Shown: piece by piece, positions 10,030 through 21,835 of the stretch | Numbering within the stretch: the first letter of the stretch is position 1 | How the letters are laid out: each line of letters starts with the position of its first letter | Source: Macrothele yani | Lineage: Eukaryota; Arthropoda; Arachnida; Araneae; Macrothelidae | Reading direction: 5' to 3' | Assembly (NCBI GenBank): GCA_039090855.1 | Contig: CM077002.1 | Coordinates: 85,750,194-85,814,193 of the forward strand | Length of the DNA: 64,000 bases | Translations under genes and position numbers: made by a program | Notes under the pieces: model-generated | Told to the model about the DNA's origin: nothing | Databases searched by the model: none | What the model saw: the letters and a program-made list of their open reading frames with translations, nothing else

Positions 10030-11106
10030 TTAGTAGTAACCATTTTTTATTCTGAAAAACATCAGTTTACCTATACTATAGATATACAATTGTTGAATAG
10101 TTAGCATATTAAAATCATTTGGACTGAGTCTAGCCTGAAAGACTGTATTTGAAAATTGAGTATATTGTAATTTAAATTGTAAAAGTCTCATGAATCTATT
10201 TTGTAACGACTGAAGTTTTTTCATATTATATAAGGTAGTCGATCCCCATACAGATATACAATAGATTAGATGAGACTGAATTAAAGTATAGTATAATAAA
10301 ATTATTAGTTTTGGGGTTAAATTTGCCACTGCACTATTAATAACCCCTATATTTCTTGAGATCTTATTAGATAAGTAGTCAACATGTGAATTCGATTTTA
10401 AATCATGCTGAATAATGATACCAAGATAATTATGATTTTGAACCACTTCTATAAATGATCCTAGTAAATTAATATTCTGAATTAAGGAAATAGGGGTCGA
10501 CGTACTTGAAAAAATCATTACTTTTGTTTTGTTAATATTAATAGCCAGATCATTTTTAGTTAACCAATTAGTGATAGATATAAAACGGACTTGTAGTTGT
10601 CGCACCAGTGTCTCAACATCATTTCCATGTATTAATATGGTGGCATCATCTGCATATAAAATAATATCTGAATTGTATAGACAGGTACAGAAGTCATTAA
10701 TATAAATATTAAATAACAATGGAGCAAGTACGGAGCCCTGAGGGACTCCTGAAATGACTGATTGTAAGTTAGATTTGGTATGTTCAATTTCTATATATTG
10801 CTGGCGACCTGTGAGATAGTTTCTAAAGAGATTATGGGATGTACCCCGAATACCAATTGCATACAATATTGATAATAATAAGTTGTGATTTAAAGTATCA
10901 AATGCTTTTGATAAATCAATGAAAAGTCCCAATGTAAATTTATTATTAATAGAATTAGATTGAATTTCATCCTTTAAGTGTAAAAGGGCGATTTCTGTTG
11001 AGGAATTTGGTAAAAAGCCAAATTGATTTTTGTGCAAAATTTTGTATTTTTCAATATAAGCAAATAATCTAACAAATAATAATTTTTCAAACATTTTAGC
11101 ATACAT
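10030..11106 (-). pseudogene. reverse transcriptase of the CR1/Jockey-like element, C-terminal part
   Basis: An open stretch of about 358 codons covering RT fingers, palm and thumb. Visible motifs are KMFEKLLFVRL, FGFLPNSSTEIALLHL, GLFIDLSKAFDTLNH (motif A), SGVPQGSVLAPLLFNIYIND (motif B) and LYADDATILI (motif C, the catalytic YADD). The order and wording fit the CR1/Jockey group of LINEs. The N-terminal RT part lies beyond the insertion at about 12,520-12,790 (DDILPKIL, NNYRPI). The catalytic core is preserved, but the insertion and upstream breaks make the gene non-functional as a whole. Confidence 0.85.
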
Positions 11107-12516
11107 ACATACATATCCCTAAGCTGTTCTCTGAGATTCAGAGGTTAGCTCCAAAAAGAAATACAAACTTCCAGATATTTTTACTTATTGTTGTCGTATC
11201 AAACTTCTCCATTTACAGCGATCTTGACATACAACTCGTGCTTCACTAATATCCATTACACGTCGTACACAAGATCTTTTATATTTCATACTCATAATCT
11301 TTTTTCTCATGCAGACACTCCTGAATCTGATCCACCCATGTCTTCCTTGGCCTTCCTCTGCCTTTCCTTCCCGCCACTTGGGCTGAAAAGATTTTCTTAG
11401 TAATTATTTCATCACTCATTCTTTCAGCATGGCCAAACCACCGAAGCATATTGGTCTCCACTTTGCTAACAATATTTTGCTTCACATCACACAGCTGCAA
11501 TACATCTTCATTTCTCGCACAATCATATCGTGTCTTGCCACAAACCGCACGTAAGTAACGCATTTCTCCAGCACACAAACGACTCCTATGTTTCTTCTGC
11601 AGTACCCAGGTTTAACTGCCATACATCAGAGTAGGAACAATTACAGTTTCATACACAGCCATGCGGGCCTCTCTAGAGAACCCATCATTCCTGTGAAAAC
11701 CTCCCAGAGCAGCTGTGACTTTCAAAGAAGAATTCACTCGCCTACTGATTTCACCATCCAACTTGTTCTCTCTGTCAAACATGCTTCCTAAATACACAAA
11801 CTCACTCACCTGGTCAATCACAGTGCCATTTATGCTTACATTACATTCAGTGCTACCCGTTCCTCTCTCAAACACCATAACATTGGGTTTTCCCTTATTT
11901 ATACTCAGTTTGAATTTCATGCAAACTTCGTGCATCCGAGTCAACATACTCTGCAACTCACTTTTGCTTTCTGCCAACAGGACAGTGTCATCCGCATACA
12001 ACAATCTGCACACACGGATATCACCAAGACATAAACCACTATTATCTATTTTGGCATCACGCATGCATGCATCCATAAATATATTAAACAGCCATGGTGA
12101 CATTACACAACCTTGCCTAATTCCTGCACCAATAGAAAACCATTTTGATAAAACACCATTCACTCGTACACAAGCTCTACTACCAGCATACATCGCTTTT
12201 ACATTATTAAGTAGCTTCCCAGTAACACCATATTCATTCAATACTTTCCACAAAAGTGTCCTATTCACTCGGTCGTAAGCTTTCTCTAAATCTATGAAAG
12301 CAGCAAAAACTTTCTTCCCAACAGCCAGATACTTTTCAATCATCGTGCGTAATGCAAAAATCTGGTTAGTGCAGCCTTTACCAGGCATAAAACCACTCTG
12401 AACATCCCACACTTTCAATGATGCAAGACCCCGTACTTTTTCAATAACACCCTTACCAAACACTTTCCCTGGCACACTCAGTAGGCTAATACCACGATAG
12501 TTCTTGCATTCAGTCT
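11103..12516 (-). mobile_element. 5'-truncated LINE of a second family, inserted in the RT of the first
   Basis: It starts (minus strand) at ...QTECKNYRGISLLSV and ends in a (TATG)n tail seen on the plus strand as CATACATACATACATA at 11,100-11,115. The host LINE reads NNYRPI just before it and KMFEKLL just after it, so removing the insert restores the RT order. The 5' truncation and short microsatellite tail are typical of LINE insertion. The family is the widespread one with GCVMSPWLFNIFMD and LLYADDTVLLA; the exact clade is not certain. Confidence 0.8.
11279..12510 (-). pseudogene. reverse transcriptase of the inserted second LINE family
   Basis: RT core with ECKNYRGISLLSV, SGFMPGKGCTNQIF, AAFIDLEKAYDRVNR (motif A), GIRQGCVMSPWLFNIFMD (motif B) and CRLLYADDTVLLAE (motif C). 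The C-terminal part is VYLGSMFDRENKLDGEISRR. After a frame change around 11,600 comes the tail domain MLRWFGHAERM...GRGRPRKTW at 11,279-11,578. The open frame at 11,612-12,787 is a chimera: its first part belongs to the host LINE, its second part to the insert. It has one frame break, and no endonuclease is present because of the truncation. Confidence 0.82.
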
Positions 12517-13225
12517 GTATGGATAATTTAGTTATTGGTCGATAGTTATTAATATCTGTCAAAGAACCCTTTTTAAAGACAGGAGTGATTTTTGCAATTT
12601 TTAACGAATCTGGGAAAATACCTGTAGCTAGAATGGAATTAAAAATGTATAGTAAGGGAGTAACAATGAAAAAAGTTATAGTTTTTAAAATTTTGGGAAG
12701 AATATCATCTGGACTTGGTCCTGTATTTATGTTAATATTCTGCAGTTGGTATATTAATTCGGTTCTAGTAATTTCCAAAGTATGCATTGAATTTAAGGAA
12801 CATCAGTTGGCGTAATGATGTAATTGTTGATCGTTCAGCTTAGGAAGTTGTTGTATTATTCGTTGTGGATATGCAATAAAATGATTATTAAATTGATTTG
12901 CAATTTCAGTTTGATCAGTGATTTTGATGTTATCCCGAGCGAGGTGAATCGAAGTTTTTGGTACATTCCTACGACCTAATAATATGTTTAAGTGCTTCCA
13001 GGTTACTTTTGGATTATTTTTAGAAAAAATATGAACATAATAATCTCTTTTTAATTTTCTAATGTAGGAGTTAAGATTATTTCTAAATTTTTTTAAAATA
13101 TTATAATCAATTTGTGACCTTGATTTTAAGAATTTTGTGAACAGTTTATTTTTTTTATTTATCTGATTAAGACAGTTTCTTGTTAACCAAGGTTTCCGCT
13201 CTTCCTTGAAATTAGACGTGGTTCT

Positions 13226-14124
13226 TTAAAATGGAAAAGCCTTATTGTATAATCTCTTCAAAGTTATTTCAAATAAATTATAAGCCGCATCAGGATCAGG
13301 AACTTGTATTATTTCATCCCAGTTCGTATCTTGTACTAGGTTCATGAATAGATTCGTATTATTCTCATTAATAATTCGAGTGAAAGTATTTGTTTTTCTA
13401 GATGCTTGTACATCACTATATGTGTAAATTAAGAAAATTGGTAGATGATCACTGAAATGAAAATTAAGAATACCTGATAAAATAGAGTCCGATGGTATAT
13501 TTGTTATACATAGATCCAAAATTGAGGCCGTATATTGAGTTATTCTTGTAGCTGAAAAAATAGTGTTATAGAATCCTGTAGTAGCAATTGCAGAGTTAAA
13601 TTCTCGTGGGTATGAAAGATTCCGTGACAGATCAATATTAAAGTCTCCAAGTAACAGTCTTTTTTTCTTTGTAAAATTTATATAATTAAGTATATTAGTA
13701 AATTTTTCAATAAATAAAGAAGGGTTCGTTGTTGGTGGACGATAGCAGGCTGAAATTTATTATATTGATCTTCAATTGTAATAATTTCAATATCAGAATT
13801 AATAAATGTCAATTTTTCAATTTGGGTGTAGTCCAAATTATTTGTTTTAACAAAAATTGCAAATCCTCCTCCTCTAGACTCAGTCCTATTTTTATTAAAA
13901 GTCTGATAAAGTGGAAGATGTAGACAATAGTCTTCAGAAGGAAACCATGTTTCCGAAACGCAAATTATATCTATTTGGTAATTTAATAGTTTAACTAATG
14001 CCTCTAGATCAGATATCTTATTGACTAATGATCCGGCATTAAGATGAATAATATTTATAGAATTGTTAGGGTTATTAGATATTGTATCATTAAGATGCTG
14101 TACTGAATAATAATTAATATTCAT
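13226..14124 (-). pseudogene. AP-type endonuclease of the CR1/Jockey-like element
   Basis: Two minus-strand pieces. 13,678-14,124 holds the N-terminal half, with IIHLNAGSLVNKI (Asn motif), IDIICVSETWF (catalytic Glu) and ESRGGGFAIFVK. 13,226-13,519 holds the C-terminal half, with FSDHLPIFL (the SDH motif). Between them the frame is broken. This enzyme nicks the target DNA before reverse transcription. It belongs to the same element as the RT at 10,030-11,106. Confidence 0.75.
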
Positions 14125-14150
14125 ATATCAATGTACCCCAAGTAGTTTTG

Positions 14151-15480
14151 TAAGATTAAGTCACCTCCCCTAAGCACTATTTGAGAATCCCACAAAATGG
14201 TGGCCACCCCCTGCCCCAATTAATAATTAATTGACCTTATCTCCTTATATCTATATAATTTATTTTTTGCCAAAGGAATTAAAAAAAAATAAAAAATTCT
14301 AACATTTAGTTATTGCTGCATAACATAATATCTTTCAAGTACCATGTAAACATCAAGACATTCTCCAATAGTTATAATCAGTGACATACAAGAACTCAAT
14401 AAAAAATTATGAACACATTAATAACCTCAATACACAGTACAAATTTTATATTTCCCTCAATAATCAACAGTTCTGTGGTATAATCAATTAATAAACCAAA
14501 CAATGAAGGGAATGTAATAAAAAAGGTTAGTAATAATAAGGGACCATGTACAATTCATTTTTTTCAGTTACCATGTCATAATTCCAGTAGCTAAACATAT
14601 TCAGTGACTGGATAGAAGAATGTCAATGAGTAACTCATTGACATGACATAGAGGAACTAAAAAAAGATTGTGTTTATTTGAATAGTCCCTATATGTAATA
14701 CAAGTTCCCCACTTCCTATATACTACTTTGATATATACTACTTCGTTAGTAGCTGTTGCAACAACGTTGTTAGAAATTGCTGTTAAGATTTAACGTTCCT
14801 TTTCAGTTTCTGTCACTTATGTACATTTTGTGACTTTTAGGTTAAATATTTTTCCATTGAACGGCACATTACTTCCCTGGATAACTTGCATATTTCGGCA
14901 ACACTAACGAAGAGTCGAATGAAAATAGAAGCAAAGTCCAGCTTGTCGGGAGATGAGAGACGAAAAACAAGATTGATATGTTTGTAAAAAGGCATGTGAG
15001 ATTACTGTTACGATAACCTGGTGATTTGCGATTGCTCATTGAAAGCTATGCAAAGATAAAGCGCATTTGTGGTTATTACTTCCTCTTCGTTACTGCTGTA
15101 TGTTCGGAGAATAAAACAGGTTACGTTTTACGTAAGCTGTTGATTCTTTTGACCCTGGCTGTTAATCAATCAAATTTAGCTGAATATTTTATATGTTTAA
15201 CGAATAATTACCTCTAAGAACATTAATAAAAAATTTTATTACACTGTTGTACCAAAAATTTATTTTTTCTGAGTAAGAGTTGTATGCTTCTTAAAGATTA
15301 TTTCATGCAGAATTCAGATCTGTGCTTAGATTTTTTCTATGAGGGATAGTTTTCGAGTGAGTTGTTCGATGTTTTATTCCTACGGCGTGGATGTATAATG
15401 AATAATAGTGGGGAAAGTTAGTATTCTTAGCTTCCTTAGTATTAAAATAATTATATATATTGATACAGAACATTTTACAG
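14151..15480. other. intron sequence, nothing recognised
   Basis: AT-rich sequence. The first part may be the 5' UTR of the LINE to the left. No exon or repeat was recognised. Confidence 0.45.
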
Positions 15481-15488
15481 AAAGAAAT

Positions 15489-15840
15489 TTAATACAGAAT
15501 AATTGAATAAAAAACGTAAAAAATGATATACAAAAGTAAATATTTTTTTACTTTTATATACAGTATATCTGCGCTGTCTCCTTTGATATTCCAACAAAAA
15601 TCAGCTAACATTGTAGCCATCCACTTCCCTTCATATCGCTTTTCAGCTGTAGAAATATCTTTGTGAAACGTCACTGCAGGTCTCCGAAAAGTAGTCCAGA
15701 TGTGAATGCAGGAAGTGCACTTTCAAAGACACGTTACATCCGATATGTATTTAGCATCTGGTTTACTATTTCTTTGTAATATTTAGACCTCTTTTTGCTA
15801 AGAAAACTGTCTGTGACTTTCTTAAAACAGCCCAAGCAAG
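15489..15840 (-). pseudogene. fragment of a repeat-associated invertebrate protein family
   Basis: Pieces in different minus-strand frames read VTDSFLSKKRSKYYKEIVNQM, then VHFLHSHLDYFSE, then TFHKDISTAEKRYEGKW and MLADFCWNIK. I recall the same order (FLG-N...YKxIVxxML, KIHFLHSHLDYFPENLG, GERFHQDIxxMExRYQGKW, MLADYCW) from a protein family that recurs in many invertebrate genomes and is often repeat-associated. Its function is not known to me. Here it is broken by at least two frame changes and truncated. Confidence 0.5.
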
Positions 15841-17620
15841 TTTATCTTTCTATGTTACAGTTTCGTTAAAATTCACATCTTTCTTCAACTCTTACCACGG
15901 CCCCGGTAGTGCGGTAGTCGCGGAATACTTAATCATCGTCTAACTCTAACTGGATAAACAGTGAGGTTGCCCCCCCTAAATTTAAGGAACCCAATCTCAA
16001 AGTTTATGGACGTCGCGCTGTGTTTTATATAGGTTCGTTACGAGGTATTCGTAAAAACCCATATGCCGCAAATTAGGAATTAGAGAAATAATATACAAAG
16101 CCAAGAAAAGTTAGCTACACCAGGTTAAGTAATTAAGAGGTTTATTATAAAAAATATGCTGAATTAAGCAAATACAGCCTTCAGATGGAGGCCAAATAAA
16201 AGTTACGTTAAATTAAAAGAATATAATTAGCCATGTTGACTGGTCCACTGCTGCGTAAGCCTGTTACAAGCCTGAGCTTAAATTTAAAATCAATCCCTCA
16301 ATCTATCTACGAGGAGGCATAGCGACCATGCATATGTATATATACAGATAACACTGGAACCGGAATTGGGGAAAACAACATCATCTTACCTTCCGTCTGT
16401 TGAGCTGGTGCTAGTTGGGATTCCACACTGGCGGAGTAAGCTTCTTCTGGTCTACTCTAAATACTTTTCTCCATTCTTTCACTCCTACCGATTCTCGGCT
16501 CCGGATATATCGGTCTCTCTGACTACGTTATAAGTTTTCTCATATACGTCTATATCTCCATATCAGTCTCCGTCGCAGCATCGGTATTCGTCCAAGTCTT
16601 AGTATCAGTCTCCGTATAAGTATATCCCTCGGTCTTAATTCTATCTCTAAGTCTCCGTCCTTACCTTTTTCTGTTTATATATTTACGTCTTTTTAATTCC
16701 CCACGTGGTAGGAGGCGTGCCCTCAGCCGTCTAGGAGTTTTCCGCCTGGGGTCTGGATTAGTCAGCTGAGTTGACCAGTGCTTGACCTTAGTGGTTATTG
16801 GTTAGCCCCTGAGACACTCAGCTACCCTTTCGCGACAGCTGGAGTATGGGGCAGATGAGGTTTCCGCACTTTAAATGGGAGATATTTTTTGGGACCTGGT
16901 GAATAGCGAAAGATTGCAGGGACTTCCTCTGAGAAAGTTACGATTTTCTTGTGACACCGCAGTGTATTTTACGACTTTTGCTGGTGCCTACTTCTAGAGG
17001 AGATGGTCGTAAAACGTAAACTCGCCTATTCATCTGACCGAGGTTCGGACTTTTGCATGTGCATTTCTGAAACACCAGGATGCTTTGTCCTACCAGCAAC
17101 GCTAGTTAGCACTGGGGCCATTTCATAAATTTCGTGAATGCCGCGCTTCTTCTCACAAGAGTGAAAAGAAAAGAAATTCCTTGATCATTCTCACGGGTGT
17201 TCGAGAGAACCGCCATGAACCGCCTTGACCACCTGGCCTTTATGCTCCAGTGGGGAAAGGGGGTTATGAGGCAGAAAGGGAGCGATAAGCTTAAATTCTT
17301 ATACTAGCTGTTTTATGCTGAGGAAAGCAGGGATAGTTTATATTGCATAACATGTTCCTGTCATAAAAGTCGGTCGATATACTGATATTCTTGATCCTAC
17401 AATTTAGTGATGAAATGAAGTTGTTGTTCTTTTTATGTTGTTTGATATTGATAATTATTAATGTGGAGCAATAACTTTAATATGCAAATTATTTATCTCA
17501 CGAGATAATCTGAGTTATGAGAAAACATGCACTTTAACTGAGAAATAGGGTACTAAATATAATAAGTGCTGTGTTCATGCTAACTAATTAAGTGACGAAT
17601 AAATTTTTGTTGTGTTTAAG
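15841..17620. other. intron sequence, nothing recognised
   Basis: No exon was recognised. 16,540-16,680 is pyrimidine-rich with irregular recurrences of TCTCCGT/GTATTCGTC-like words. A plus-strand segment near 15,900 (GGCCCCGGTAGTGCGGTAG) looks vaguely like a SINE head but has no B box. Confidence 0.45.
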
Positions 17621-17624
17621 TATA

Positions 17625-18838
17625 CACTGAAGAGCAATTGAATTAGAGATACCTGTCTAGTAACGTGTAGCACCACCTTTCGCCCTGATGACGGCGGCGA
17701 TTCGTCTCTGCATGGACTGGACAAGACATCGGAAGCGTTGGGGATCCATACGGATCCATGACCCCTGAACAAGCTCCCACAGTTCACGAAGATTTGATGA
17801 AGGGGGGTCAGAGCCTCGAACATATCTCTCGATGGCATCCCAGATGTGCTCGATGGGATTGAGGTCAGGTGACCTAGCTGGTCAAGGAAGCGAGGTCACG
17901 TTTGTGGAGTGTTCATCCAATCATTCGGTTACAATTCGGAAGCGATGGCATGTTGCATTGTCTTGTTGCAGGATGAGCTCCACAGTGGGATGTTGAAGAC
18001 GCTAAAACGGGAGCAAATGGTCGTCCAGGATATCCCAGTAACGTTGACCTGTGAGGGACGATGTCACACGTACCAGGGGTCCCATTCCAGTCCACGTAAA
18101 CAGTCTGGGAATGCCAACCCCACCAGCTTGAAGAATACCCTGCTGGTAAGAAGAATCCATCGCTTCATGTGGTTTGCGCCGTACTCGTATCCTGCCATCC
18201 GCATGTACCAACGTGAATCTCAACTCATCAGTCCAAGCAATAATTTTCCCCATGTCTAGGGTCCAGTGGCGATGATCCCGCGCCCATGCTAATCTTTGCA
18301 CCCTGTGATGTGCGGTCAGCAGCGGTACCATCGTGGGACGATGGCTTCTGTACCCCATAGCGAGGAGATGGTTCCGGATGGTGTGGCTGCTTACACGTTT
18401 TTGTGCATCAGCGTTGAATTGCCGAGTGATTTCTTGCACTGTGGCCCATCTATCCGCTGTTACAATGCGAGCTAGCCGACGATGACCCCGCTCATCCACA
18501 CGCTGTTGTCCACGGCAGTTGGCTCTTGCAGGGATGATTTTACCGGATTCGATGTACTCACGGTGCACTCGTGACACAGTGGCTCATGAAAATCCCAGTG
18601 CCTGCACGACTTCCGAGATGGAGTGACCCATTCCTCGGGCCCCGACAATTTGCCCACGATCAAATGCGCTTAGATCCTTCGTCTTACCCATACTGCGTCC
18701 GGCTCTTACTGATTCCCGTCGCATTATTCCTTATATTGTCGGATCGCTGCATACGTCATGTCGTTTCCGCTTACAGGGCCGTCCACAGCACCACATTTGC
18801 ATAACGCCAGCTGTCTCTAATTCTTTCGCTCTTCAGTG
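17625..18838 (-). mobile_element. Tc1-like DNA transposon, degraded
   Basis: A 1.21-kb element flanked by TA (17,623-17,624 and 18,839-18,840). The terminal inverted repeats begin CACTGAAGAGC at both ends (left continues AATTGAATTAGAGA, right continues GAAAGAATTAGAGA). The minus-strand transposase frame 18,002-18,577 includes RRLARIVTADRWATVQEI, GYRSHRPTMVPLL and the first catalytic Asp in IAWTDELRFTL. The remaining DDE part lies in other frames. Frameshifts and stops make it non-autonomous today. Confidence 0.88.
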
Positions 18839-18844
18839 TACACC

Positions 18845-19610
18845 GCTAACGGAAAACTGTACTTTATTAGAAGAGTTCTCAATCCTTAACACAACGAATG
18901 ATATAAAGTACGAAAGAAATTTCCCCAACAAAATTTTTAGAAGAGGAGATACAGATGCAAAAAGAAGTTATGGAAGATTCAAGAGTACATGCAAAACGTT
19001 CCACAAAGTGAATCGTCTAATCTTAGAAAAAAATTTAAATCGAATTTTTAGAAACAGAAATATCGCGAAAAATAGCGTTTGCGTTTGCGCATACTCAGCG
19101 GCTTAAATGAGTTCATTTTGGGCAGGAAACGAACACGGAATGACGGACAGATGACTACAAAGAAAATTGTTCAATTGCGCTTTTAGACGGGCAGACACAG
19201 CTGCAAATATGTTGTAAACATAAATATAAACTTATCCTCTCTAGTAGAAAAATTACTCACTAAAAATATTAGAAAATTATATGCGAAATAATCGTCACTA
19301 GGAACGATGTTCAACACGAAAAAGAATTTTTCAAATCGGACTGTTAGAAGTAGAGATATCCGGTCCCCCACGAGAGGTACCTGATCAAAAGGAATTTTTT
19401 CAATGAGTTTTAAGGATTACTGTTGCAAATATATAGCAAACAGGAATAGATACTTGTGGACAAAAATTTACGTTATGAAAAATTAGAAATTATATTCGAA
19501 ACATTCTTCACAAAAAACTCTATCCAATGCAGAAATAATTTTTTAAATCTCACTTTCAGAAGCTGTGATATCGGGGAAAATGCGATATATATATTTACGT
19601 CCCCCTCCCC
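18845..19610. repeat. diverged satellite-like tandem repeat, segment 1
   Basis: A degenerate unit recurs with irregular spacing of about 105-210 bp. The marker TTTTTAGAAG-GGAGATA appears in variants near 18,935, 19,040, 19,175, 19,345 and 19,555. It is usually preceded by a run such as AAAAATTTTTCAAATCGG and followed by GGGAAAA...ATTTACG. Other shared words are CGTTATGAAAAATTAGAAA and CATTCTTCAC. The copies are too diverged to show an exact period by eye. Similar segments lie at 34.5, 38.7 and 44.8 kb. Confidence 0.6.
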
Positions 19611-19616
19611 GAGAAC

Positions 19617-20604
19617 TGTATATCATCATCATCATCATCGTCAACCATTATCAATTCACTGCTGGATGAAGGTCTTCCCAAGTTTCTTCCACAACGTTCT
19701 GTCTTGAGCCAGTCTCCTCCATGTCACTCCCGCATGCTTTCGAATTTCATCCACCCATCTCCCATCTGGTCTTCTTCTGGGTCTTTACCTGTACCTTGGA
19801 ATCCAGTCTAAAATTTCGGCTGTCCTTCTGGCAATATGTCCAGACCATTGGCATTTCAGGGATTTTACATCATGATATGATGTCTTCCACCCTTGTCATT
19901 TTCCTTATCCACAAGCTCCTCTTCTTATCTTTCTTGGTTACACTGAGAATTCATCTGTCCATGCTTCTTTCTTAAAAGACATACAAAGACTGTCTGCAGT
20001 CTTTGTATGTCTTTTATAGTTCAGGTCCTTGTCTCCGCTCCATATGTAAGCACTGGAAGGATGCATTGATTCAACACTTTTCTTTTAAGATATAATGATA
20101 TATTGCTGTTAAAAATTGTACTGTTCTTCCAAAAGCTCTCCAACCAAATTTTATGCGCTGATTAGTTTCTTCTTCAATGTGACCTTCTCTCGATATCTGC
20201 TGTCCAAGATAAATGTAAGTATCGGTTATCTCCAACTTTTCCCCATCAATCGGAAAATGTTCATTTTTGTGAAAGCATTGTACATCAGTTTTGTCTTCTG
20301 TGAGTTCATTTTTAATCCCACTTCTTCACTCTTGTCAGCAAGTTCCTGGATCATACTCTGCAGCTTTGAAGGGGCAGTTACAAAAGGGCAGAAAAACGGA
20401 GGTGATTTAAATAATCTCAATTAGTCTTTATCCCTTTGTTTTCCCATTTCAGTAATTGAAAGATTTTTGCAATGTGGCATTGCAGAGTTTGGGAGATATG
20501 GTGTCACCTTGCCTTATTCCCTTACCAATTTTTATTGGCTCTGTATCATCAAAAAGCCGAACCTTTGCACTTGCATTTTCATAGATGTTATTAATAAAGA
20601 TATA
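19617..20604 (-). mobile_element. RTE-clade LINE, 5'-truncated copy (RTE-C)
   Basis: The minus-strand 3' end of the same RTE family as the copies at 23,056 and 50,637. It starts with the tail complement TCATCATCATCATCGTC and covers the RT C-terminal region, with many frameshifts and stops (for example IQELADKSEEVGLKMN at 20,300-20,370). It ends in a short TA repeat at about 20,600 next to a Tc1-like element. It is clearly more decayed than the other two copies. Confidence 0.88.
19973..20016. repeat. perfect palindrome, 20-bp arms and 4-nt loop
   Basis: TAAAAGACATACAAAGACTG, then TCTG, then the exact reverse complement. The right arm is the ordinary RTE sequence (compare GCAGCCTTTGTATGTCTCTT in the copy near 51,010). 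The left arm is an inverted duplicate of it and replaces the expected bases. Confidence 0.95.
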
Positions 20605-20610
20605 TATATA

Positions 20611-21829
20611 CACTATCTACCAAGAAGTATTTCGGCACCTGTGATAGCAAAGAAAAACGAAGTTTATTCACCTTCAATAGTTGGTGGAGCCTCCACGAGC
20701 GGCGATTACAGCTGCGACACTCCGGGGCATACTCTCAACCAAGCGTTGTACGACGGCTAGCGGTATTTTCTTCCACTCGGCTTGGAGAAGACAGGTCAGT
20801 TCCTTCACCGATTTCGGACGGTGGAGGCACTCCTTAAGTCGACACTCCAACTCGTCCCAGAGGTGCTCGATAGGGTTAAGGTCCGAGCTCTGCGCAGGCC
20901 AGTCCCTTCGATTAACCCCATTGTCACCATACCAAGCCATGGTGGACCTCGCAATATGACAGGTGGCATTGTCATCCTGAAAGTAACATGGGTCCACCCC
21001 GTAAAACTGCCACAACGTTGGAAGCGCATGGTCATCCAAAATGGTGCAGTAGATCTCGGTGTTGAGTCTACCAGGAATTGCGACCAAGGGTCCCGTGCCA
21101 TACCAGGAGAAACACCCCCATAGCATAATTCCATGGCCGCCGAGCTTCACAGTTGGCACAATACATTCCGGCAGGAGGCGTTCTCTAGGCAGACGCTAAA
21201 CCCAGACCCTGCCATCCGAACGGTAGAGGGTGAACCTTGATTCGTCGCTCCACAGAACCTGTTTCCACTGTTCAACGGTCCGCTGTCGACGTTCTTTGCA
21301 CTACGTTAGCCGAGCAGCGCTATTGGACATGATGATCAAAGGCTTGTGGGTGGCAGCACGTCCATGATAACCGAGCAGATGGGCTTCCTTACGGATGGTA
21401 TTCATCGAAAGAACACTCCCGGATGCCTGTTGAAACTCCTCGCGGATGTGGCCCATCGATCTGGTGCGGTTCTTTCGAATTTCTCTGGCCAGCACCCGTC
21501 GGTCTCTAACTCCCAGTTTTGTGGGTCAGCCGGGTCAGGGCACATTCCGACAGTCACCTCTCATCTTCCACTTGCCAATCACGTAGGCCACTGTCGATTT
21601 TGGGTACTTCAACTAGCTGGATATGTCACGTATGAATCGGCCATTTCTGTGATACCCGACGATTACACCTTTCTCGAAATCAGAGAGTTCCGATCTGCGT
21701 GGCATCTTGCATGCGACTGGTTGCGTTGTTGTTTCCCACACGATATTTAACGGCGGCGGCCGTTACGTGTATCAGGACCGCAGATATCGTCGATTGCAGG
21801 GGTATCCAATTACTTGTTGGTGGATAGTG
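20611..21829 (-). mobile_element. Tc1-like transposon, decayed sister of the copy at 53,613
   Basis: TA flanks (20,609-20,610 and 21,830-21,831) and ends CACTATCTACC/GGTGGATAGTG. The minus-strand transposase is homologous along its whole length to the intact one at 53,676-54,743. Examples are [47 protein letters not shown] and [12 protein letters not shown]. In-frame stops occur at about 21,300 and 21,200, and frame changes break the N-terminus. The catalytic DD34E residues are still visible. Confidence 0.9.
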
Positions 21830-21835
21830 TATATA

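Larger units (their letters stand above)
9526..14150 (-). mobile_element. CR1/Jockey-group non-LTR retrotransposon, interrupted
   Basis: Minus-strand LINE with a (TGAAA)n tail at 9,526-9,560, an AP-type endonuclease and an RT domain. A 1.4-kb piece of another LINE is inserted in the RT (about 11,103-12,516). The same 3' end (AGGCC...GGCCTTTTCCCTCC ... (ATGAA)n) recurs at about 41,125-41,225, so the family is multicopy. The upstream border is uncertain; I place it just above the endonuclease start at 14,124. No ORF1 was recognised. Confidence 0.78.

Noticed and set aside
11612..12787. One 391-codon reverse-transcriptase gene
   Set aside because: The frame is a chimera of two LINE families joined at an insertion point near 12,516.
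16390..16480. Possible exon with a GTAAG donor on the minus strand
   Set aside because: Every frame with an acceptor contains stops or gives no family similarity.
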